From: Papilionanthe hookeriana x Papilionanthe teres
Taxonomy: Eukaryota; Streptophyta; Magnoliopsida; Asparagales; Orchidaceae
NCBI GenBank assembly: GCA_022702705.1
Contig: CM040427.1
Span: 18,065,625 to 18,129,624 of the forward strand
Direction: 5' to 3'
DNA: 64,000 bases
Under the pieces are notes generated by a model. It worked only from the letters and a program-made list of their open reading frames with translations. It searched no databases and was not told the DNA's origin. Position numbers and translations under genes: made by a program. Of this stretch, positions 57,472 through 64,000 are shown piece after piece. Position 1 is the stretch's first letter, and each line of letters starts with the position of its first letter.

Positions 57472-58482
57472 CTATTGTCCATCAAAGACTTTCTTATATT
57501 TCTTCAAAATTTCAAGCAAACTCTCTTCTTCTCTTTCAGTTAATTGAGAGGAAATTATAACTGGAAAAGTTGAGGAGTCACCTAAAATGGTATACTTTAA
57601 ATGATTAGGAAGCATCTTTAAATCAAGTTCAGGAGATTTTTCAATTGATGGACTAAAAGATTCATCTTTTTCAATCATGTCCAACATTTCAAAATTTTTA
57701 TGAACTTAATTTAAATCTTCCTCATGAAAATCTTTAGAATGTTGTAATTCATCTTCTTGCTTGTGTTCCAATTCTTTACTTTCAGATTTCTCTTCATAAT
57801 TTGACTTGAAATGACATTCACTCAAATATTTGATAGCATCCATCCTATAACATTCATCATCTTTACCTCTTGCAGGATATTTCATTGACTTTGAAATATT
57901 AAATGTAATAGTTTGATCATTAACTCGCATCGTCAATTACCCTTTTTGCACATCTATCATTGCTCTACTTGTGGCTAGGAAAGGTCTCCCTAAAATTATG
58001 GGTATCTCTTTATCTTCTATATCCAACACAATGAAATCAACAAGAAAAATAAATTGATCCACTTTCACCAAAACATCTTTTATAACTCCTTTAGAATATT
58101 TGATCGAACAATCTGCTAATTGCAGAGTTACGGTAGTAAGGGTTATTTCTCCTAATCCCAGTCTTTTGAATATTGATAATGGCATAAGGTTAATGCTTGC
58201 ACCCAAATCACATAAAGGTTTTCCCAAAAATCTGTCTCCAATTGCACATGGAATTGTGAAACTTCCAGGATCTTTAAGCTTTTTAGGAAGCTTTTTTTGA
58301 ATTATAGCGCTATACTCTTCACTAAGTTCAACAGTCTCATTTTCTTCAAACTTCCTCTTTCTGTTGAGAATATCCTTCATAAATTTCACATAGCTTGGCA
58401 TTTTTTCTAAGGCTTCAGCAAATGGAATATTGATTGTAAGCTTCTTAAATTTCTCCAAGAATTTTGAAACTTGCTTATCCAA
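57472..58482 (-). pseudogene. Protease and linker of element A
   Basis: 58482-57937 encodes a retropepsin with active site CDLGASINLMPLSIFKRLGL and the closing IILGRPFLATSRAMIDVQKG, the Athila form. It continues in other frames to 57936-57706 and 57687-57472, an acidic linker (ESKELEHKQEDELQHSKD) leading into RT (ISSQLTEREEESLLEILKKY). The protease segment itself is uninterrupted. Confidence 0.87.
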
Positions 58483-58557
58483 TTTTTGTTGTCGAAGTCT
58501 CTGAGGAAATGGAGGTGGTGGCTTTTCTAAATCAACCTTAGGTGGATAAATAGGTCT

Positions 58558-59874
58558 TTACAAACCTTTCAGAGCGTCTTCTTTTAGTTTTTTAATCTCT
58601 TCTTTCTCTACTTCAGTCTCTTTTTGAACTCTACCTTCCAACTCTCTTTCACTTCTCAACTGAATAGCTTGTACTTGCTCTTTAGTCTTGTCTCTTGGAT
58701 TTACTTCAATATTACTAGGAAGCGTTCCTTGGGATCTATTACTTAATGAATTGGCAATCTGTCCCAATTGATTCTCAATATTTTTGATTGTAGCTCCTTA
58801 ACTTTGTAATTAATTTCCCATTTGTAACACCACTTCTTCAATATACAACTTCTTCTCCTTAAATTGTAAAGTATTGTTAAAACTTGGTGGATAGGTTAGT
58901 CTATAATTATTATTCCCTTGGTTTTTCCAATCTACCAATGAGTTTGGATGGTTTTTCCAACCTGGGTTATAATAATTGGAATATGGGTTATTAGGTTTAC
59001 TTATGGCATTCAAGGTTTCTGATGAAGTTTGAGAATCAACCATTTGGCCTAATGAATTTTCTTCAATCATGGAAGTTGGCTAAGAAAAATTCATTCCAAA
59101 TTGGTCCATCTTCCTTAAAGTAGCAATAACTTGATTTGCTAGAATAGCAAAAGCATCATTTTCATGAATGTTGGCTACCTTCTTAAGATTTAACCTTTCA
59201 AAAGGCCATTGAAAATTATTAATAACTATTTCTTCAATTAAAGTATAAGCATCAGCAAACTGTTTAGACATCAATGAACCACCAGCAGAAGAATCAATAA
59301 TAGATCTAAGAGATCCAACTAATCCATTGTAAAAGGTCTAAATTATTAACAAATCTGGTATTGAATGATGTTGACACTTTCTCTTGAGATGTTTAAAACG
59401 TTCCCATCCTTCATATATAGATTCCCCTTCAAACTGACAAAAGGATGTAATATCATTTCTAAGCTTCGCAGTCTTCGATGGTGGAAAATATTTAGCAAGG
59501 AATTTTTGTGCTAAATCACCCTAAGTTCTGATAGATCCAGGTGCTAACGAATTTAACCAAATCTTAGCTTTATCCCTCAGTGAAAAAGAAAAAAGTCTTA
59601 GTTTAATAGCATCGTCCGAAATACCATCGTATTTAAAAGTAGCGTACAATTCTAGAAAATTGGCAAGATGTAAATTAGGATCTTCAATTGGTGCTCCTCC
59701 AAACTGATTATTAGATACTATCTGGATAATACTAGGTTTAAGTACAAATGAATTAGCAGCTACAACAGGGTGTTGAATACTACCATGAAGTTCATCCACT
59801 GTAGGATTGGCATAATCTCTTAAAGGTCAAAATTCTTAATAGATTTCAACATTTTGATGATCTTGATTTGCCAT
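58558..59874 (-). pseudogene. gag of element A
   Basis: Start ATG at 59874 (MANQDHQN), broken after 12 codons. The body is at 59799-59521 (NQFGGAPIEDPNLHLANFLE, then DKAKIWLNSLAPGSI), 59274-59080, 59070-58810 and 58767-58558. The core is that of Athila-type gag. The tail is Asn/Tyr-rich and then charged (EREEGRVQ-like). Several stops and frameshifts are present. Confidence 0.85.
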
Positions 59875-60085
59875 TTCTTGAATATTTTTATCTTTTTCTG
59901 TATTTTTAAATTTTTTTTATTTTTCTGATAGTTCTCTCTAATTCAGAATCATAAGGCACAAGTCCCTCAGAACCTGAACTACGAATACACAATTAACAAA
60001 ATAAAATAAAACACACTAACAAAAATAATGAAAAGTAAAAACTTAATTTTTCATAAATTTTCTTTAAATTATATTTTAATTAATT

Positions 60086-60103
60086 TCCCTGACAACGGTG
60101 CCA
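60086..60103 (-). other. Primer-binding site of element A
   Basis: Minus-strand TGGCACCGTTGTCAGGGA matches the 3' end complement of plant tRNA-Asp (TGGCGCCGTTGCCGGGGA) at about 16 of 18 positions. It is the usual primer site of Athila-type elements. Confidence 0.8.
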
Positions 60104-60109
60104 AAAACT

Positions 60110-61806
60110 TGGTCCCCAATTATTTATGCTTACAATTTAGATATGAAATTACACTTAAATTATTTTTAATATGGGATACTACACAAGTATACGTATCGTT
60201 TATCAAGTAATTTAGGACTTTTATTAAGCCCTGAGATATCGAAACCACAGGGAAAGATATAAAATTTTAAAAAAATAAGAAAAATAAAATTTTACTTTTT
60301 AAAATGATTTTGTAAAGTATGTTTTAAGATAAAAAGTTTTTTACAATTTTTTTTTGTTATGTTCTGAATAAAAAGTAAATCAAACAACTAAAGTTAACAC
60401 AACTATAAAATAGTATGAAAGCAAATGAGAATAAAATATATTTTTCCTCTTTCAATGAATCAGTAATAATTATGTAATTTCATTGTGGAAGTATCTAAGT
60501 GTGTTGTGCCAAGTAGAAGCAATTATATTCTTTACCCTTACTTGGTTCTATAAAGAACATTGGTTAATTTGAAGTTTTGAAATCTTGTTGAGAGGTTAGG
60601 CAAGGAAGGTACTAGCTCTCACTCTAGAGTCTCTCTATTCCCTCCACCTGGGGACTGACATCACATGACAAAATTTAAAACATCAAACCAAATTAGGGGG
60701 CTTTAGCAGGTCACTCTAAAGTCCTTTAATTTTACTCCCCATTAAAAATATATCTTCCTATTTATTTGCACCCAACCATATGGACTACAAATCTCACCAA
60801 TACAATTGCATGTGATTCTTTCTAATTGTTGATTGAGAAAATACCGCATTGGTTCTTACGTGTTCTCACAACAAATTTTAACATCTTAATTGGCCAAATC
60901 AGAGGAAAATGAAGTGTAAGGTAGTGAATCATCACAACTTCTTCCAACTTTGAAATCCTACACTTCACACAACTTGCTTCCATAATTTAATTACTTCATC
61001 ATTTAAAAGGAAAAAGATAAATAAAACAACTCTGAGTTTATGGAGAAAACACAATCACAACTTGATTTGAAAGTAGAAATCATAGTGAAAACACAACAAG
61101 TCTTACTTTAAAACCAAATGTAAAACAAGATAAACACTTATCTGAAAATCCTCTCCACAAGACTCTTGAAGTTCCTTTGAAACTTTGCTTTCCCTTTACA
61201 ATATATAATAGAGGTTGGTGCCCAACTCCGTTGACTCTGAACCTCTATTCCACTCTTAATAAAAACTAGATACAATAGATAATAAAAGTGGTGAAGTGGA
61301 AATGTGTGTTCTCAATAACTCTCTAACATAAACTTTACTCTTAACACTAATCACACCCTCCAACAATAACCCTTTTTCTGATCTTCAAATCTTCTTTTTA
61401 AAATTTTTCAAAATTTGTCTTGGTGTCTCTTCAAATCATGTCCAGATTCAATGTATCCACTAAAGAATGCATATCTTCATTCAAATCTGCCGCCCAAAAG
61501 AAGTTAAGGATGTTACCATCAAACGTTACTTCAAACACCCCTTGAAAATGACACCAATTTTGATTTAATTCGTATTTTTTAACTGCCGCGCCTATGCGTC
61601 AAGGGTCTGGCGCTTAGTCGCCACAAGTCAAATTTTTCATTCTTCAATTTTTTCTCCAAATTTGATCCTCTTTCTCTCCTTTCATCATAGTCAGTCATTT
61701 TAATCATACCTACAAGAAAAACACAAATATACCTTCCATTAAAGTGCAATATCATCAAAATTAGGTATAAAAATATATTTAAAAACACTATATATTTTAG
61801 GTGTAT
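60110..61806 (-). repeat. 5' LTR of element A
   Basis: Bounded by the PBS on the left and, on the right, by the point where similarity with 28374-28762 stops and element B begins. Near its 3' end it has the CAAGTATACGTATCG block common beside plant gypsy PBSs (60184-60198). A minus-strand TATA-like run at 61201-61210 (TATTATATAT) may be its promoter. The terminal bases (TACACC at the 5' end) are not the usual TG, so the exact boundary is uncertain by a few bases. Confidence 0.78.
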
Positions 61807-63057
61807 TAATAGCCTTAATTTGCTATTTGTTTTGATCTTTTGGATTGATCTCAACATTACTGGGAAGAATTCCTGAAGGTCTATAACTAAGCGCAGTGAA
61901 AATAAGTCCTAATTGATTTTCAATATTCTTAATCGCAACACCTTGAGTTTGTAATTGATTACCCATATTTAAAATTAATTCTTCAGTAGATAACTTCTTT
62001 TTCTTAAATTATGGGTTACTATTAAAACCTGAAGGATAAGTAGGTCTAAAGTTTGTGTTTCCTTGGTTGTTCCAATTTTCTACTAGATTCATAGAGTTGT
62101 TTCCCCATTGCAGGTTAACATCATTGTTATTATTCCAGTTAAAATTTGAATGATTCTTCCAACCAAGATTATAATAATTCAAGTAAGAATTGTTGGGTCT
62201 ATTATTTATAGCATTTAAGATCTCATAGGGCGTTTGGGATTCTATTATCTGTCCTAATGAATTTTCCTCTTACACTTGGGGTGTTTGAGAATAATTTATT
62301 CCTTATTGACTACTTTATTTGAAAAAGCAGCAATTTGAGAGACTATCATAGTTATATCATCAGAATCATGAATACTAGCTACTCTCCTAGGATTTACCCA
62401 TTCAGAGGGCCATTGAAAATTGTTAGTAGCCATCTCTTCTATTAACGAAAATGCTTCATCGAAAGGTTTTGACATTAATGATCCACCAGCAGCAACATCT
62501 ATAATTCGTCTCAGAGATCCCACTAATCAATTATATAATGTTTGAATTATTAACCAATCTAGTAAAGCAAAATGTGGGAACTTCCTAAGAAGATCTTTAA
62601 ATCTTTCCCAAGCTTCATATATTGATTCCCCTTCAAACTGACCAAAAGATGAAATATCATTTCTTAGCTTCACAGTTTTTGATGGAGGGAAATATTTTGA
62701 CAGAAATTATTGTGAAAGTTCTCCCCAAGTTCTGATAGATTCAGGTGCTAATGAATTTAACCACACCTTAGCTTTATCCCTTAATGAAAATAGAAAAAGT
62801 CAAAGTCTGACAGCATCATTTGACACTCCATCATATTTAAAAGTAGCCCACAGTTTTAGAAAACTAGCGAGATGTAAATTAGGATCTTCGTTCGATGTTC
62901 CTCCAAATAGATTTTTTTGTACCATTTGTATAATAGTTGGTTTAAGCTCAAATGAATTAGCAGGAACATCAGGATTTTGGATAGTTAAGTGAATTTCATC
63001 TACTGTTGAGTTAGCATAATCTCTTAAACATCTTGGTATATTTTGATTGTTCGCCAT
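61807..63057 (-). pseudogene. gag of Athila-like element B
   Basis: Start ATG at 63057 (MANNQNIPRCLRDYANSTVD), then NLFGGTSNEDPNLHLASFLK and later RRIIDVAAGGSLMSKPFDEA and LIEEMATNNFQWPSEWVN (62523-62296). It is clearly related to element A's gag but distinct. It is cut at 61807 by the LTR of element A, at a point matching 58660-58700 of A. Everything downstream of gag is missing from this window. Confidence 0.82.
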
Positions 63058-63270
63058 TTTATGATGATTTTCAGATTTTTTTATTATTTTTGAATTTTTC
63101 TAGCAGTACGCTCTAATTCTGAATCGTAAGGCACTAAACCTATGGATCCAATCCCACACATATAAAATCACACAAAATGCACTAAAAAGTAAAAAAGCAC
63201 ACACAAAATTGCAAATTACAAAGTAAAGGTTTTTAAATACTATAATTTTAACAGTTACCGTTTTATAACA

Positions 63271-63288
63271 TCCACGACAACAACGCCA
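63271..63288 (-). other. Primer-binding site of element B
   Basis: Minus-strand TGGCGTTGTTGTCGTGGA, a degenerate tRNA-Asp-type site (about 14 of 18 matches), 214 bp upstream of the gag ATG. Confidence 0.7.
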
Positions 63289-63292
63289 AAAA

Positions 63293-64000
63293 CTTAACTC
63301 AACCTACTAGTGCCGAATGCGCTGCCTCTAAGGTTAATATTCAAAGTATAGTTTCAGTTCAGTTTCACAATAAGATCAATTTAATGATGAGGCAGTCACT
63401 CGCATACTCAAGTATACATATCGTTCAAGTAATACAAGGCTCTAGTGGAGTTCTGGTTATCGATCCCACGAGGAAGGTAAGAACTTTATCAAAATATAGC
63501 CAAGATTTGAAATCTAATACTCAATTCACAATGCAAGTGCAAGTACTATTAAAGTTTCTAGTGCAAAGATAGCTACGACTAAGTTAACTACAATTACTTT
63601 CTAAATTTCTAAGCAGGATTAACTAACACACACTAAGTTTTTTATTAAAAGGTTATAATATGGAAAAGTATCTTTCCTCTTGTAATGAGTCTGTGATGAG
63701 TGATTGATATAGATTGATAATAAATTTGTATTGTTCCAAATAGGAGTGATTATATTCTTTACCCTCGTCAGAGTACCCCCTCTTTCAAGTATGAAAAGAA
63801 CATTGGCAAATCCTAGGCTTAGTTACTAAATCTGAGGTTAGGGTGGGAGGATATTGGCTCTCACTTCAGAGCTCCCACTTTCCTTCACCTAAAGGCTAAC
63901 CCTCGCTTTAGTTACCAAACTTTAAGACCAAATTGAGCATTTCAGCCTGTCACTCTAAAATCTCCAATTTGATGCCCATCAAACCATATTTCCCAATTTA
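63293..64000 (-). repeat. 5' LTR of element B (partial)
   Basis: Sequence beyond the PBS includes CTCAAGTATACATATCGTTC (63409-63428), the same block seen at 60184 in element A. The LTR runs off the window. The exact inner boundary was not fixed. Confidence 0.62.

Larger units (their letters stand above)
28374..61806 (-). mobile_element. Athila-like element A, split by the 22-kb element
   Basis: Read on minus: 5' LTR (61806-60110), tRNA-Asp-type PBS, gag, protease, RT, RNase H, integrase, env-like region, PPT, then a truncated 3' LTR (28762-28374). The 22-kb Ogre-like element sits in its 3' untranslated part (TSD ACTTG). No TSD for A is visible because its left LTR is truncated. Its right flank is the interior of element B. 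Confidence 0.8.

Overview
This is nuclear DNA from a seed plant, probably an angiosperm with a repeat-rich genome. It holds one recognisable host gene, and most of the rest is nested retrotransposons. The host gene is the three-exon ribosomal protein eL38 gene on the minus strand (stop at 861, ATG at 8199). Its first coding exon is only the ATG. Its 6.5-kb first intron holds a 5'-truncated RTE-type LINE with an 18-bp target-site duplication and a decayed Ty3/gypsy pol fragment. The species cannot be determined from the sequence.

From 9.7 to 27.4 kb there is a minus-strand, deletion-derived Ty1/copia element (5-bp TSD GTACC). Two solo LTRs of one Ogre/Tat-like family have split it. One is 6.5 kb, minus strand, 10667-17204, TSD GGCTT. 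The other is 8.7 kb, plus strand, 17420-26117, TSD CCAGC. The 8.7-kb LTR is swollen by successive tandem arrays, most of them built from inverted-repeat (hairpin) units.

From 28999 to 51064 there is a 22-kb plus-strand element of the same family (LTRs 4.40 and 4.46 kb, TSD ACTTG). It carries an ORF1-like region, gag, protease, RT, two RNase H domains, integrase and, downstream of pol, an ORF with an AlkB-like 2-oxoglutarate/Fe(II) dioxygenase domain related to plant ALKBH9/10 RNA demethylases. Between that ORF and the 3' LTR is a 1.4-kb array of about 44 short hairpin units. The units share a loop but have different stems that stay complementary. The coding regions are broken by frameshifts and stops, and the AlkB copy appears catalytically dead.

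The 22-kb element sits inside a minus-strand Athila-like Ty3/gypsy element A (28374-61806). Its truncated 3' LTR is left of the insertion. Its env-like, integrase, RNase H, RT, protease and gag remnants, PBS and 5' LTR are on the right. Element A adjoins a second, truncated Athila-like element B (61807-64000), into which it seems to have inserted.

The most unusual signals are the retrotransposon-borne AlkB ORF and the hairpins. In the U5 part of three divergent Ogre-like LTRs, stems differ in sequence but remain paired, and most non-Watson-Crick pairs are G-U in the sense orientation. That suggests selection on RNA structure.
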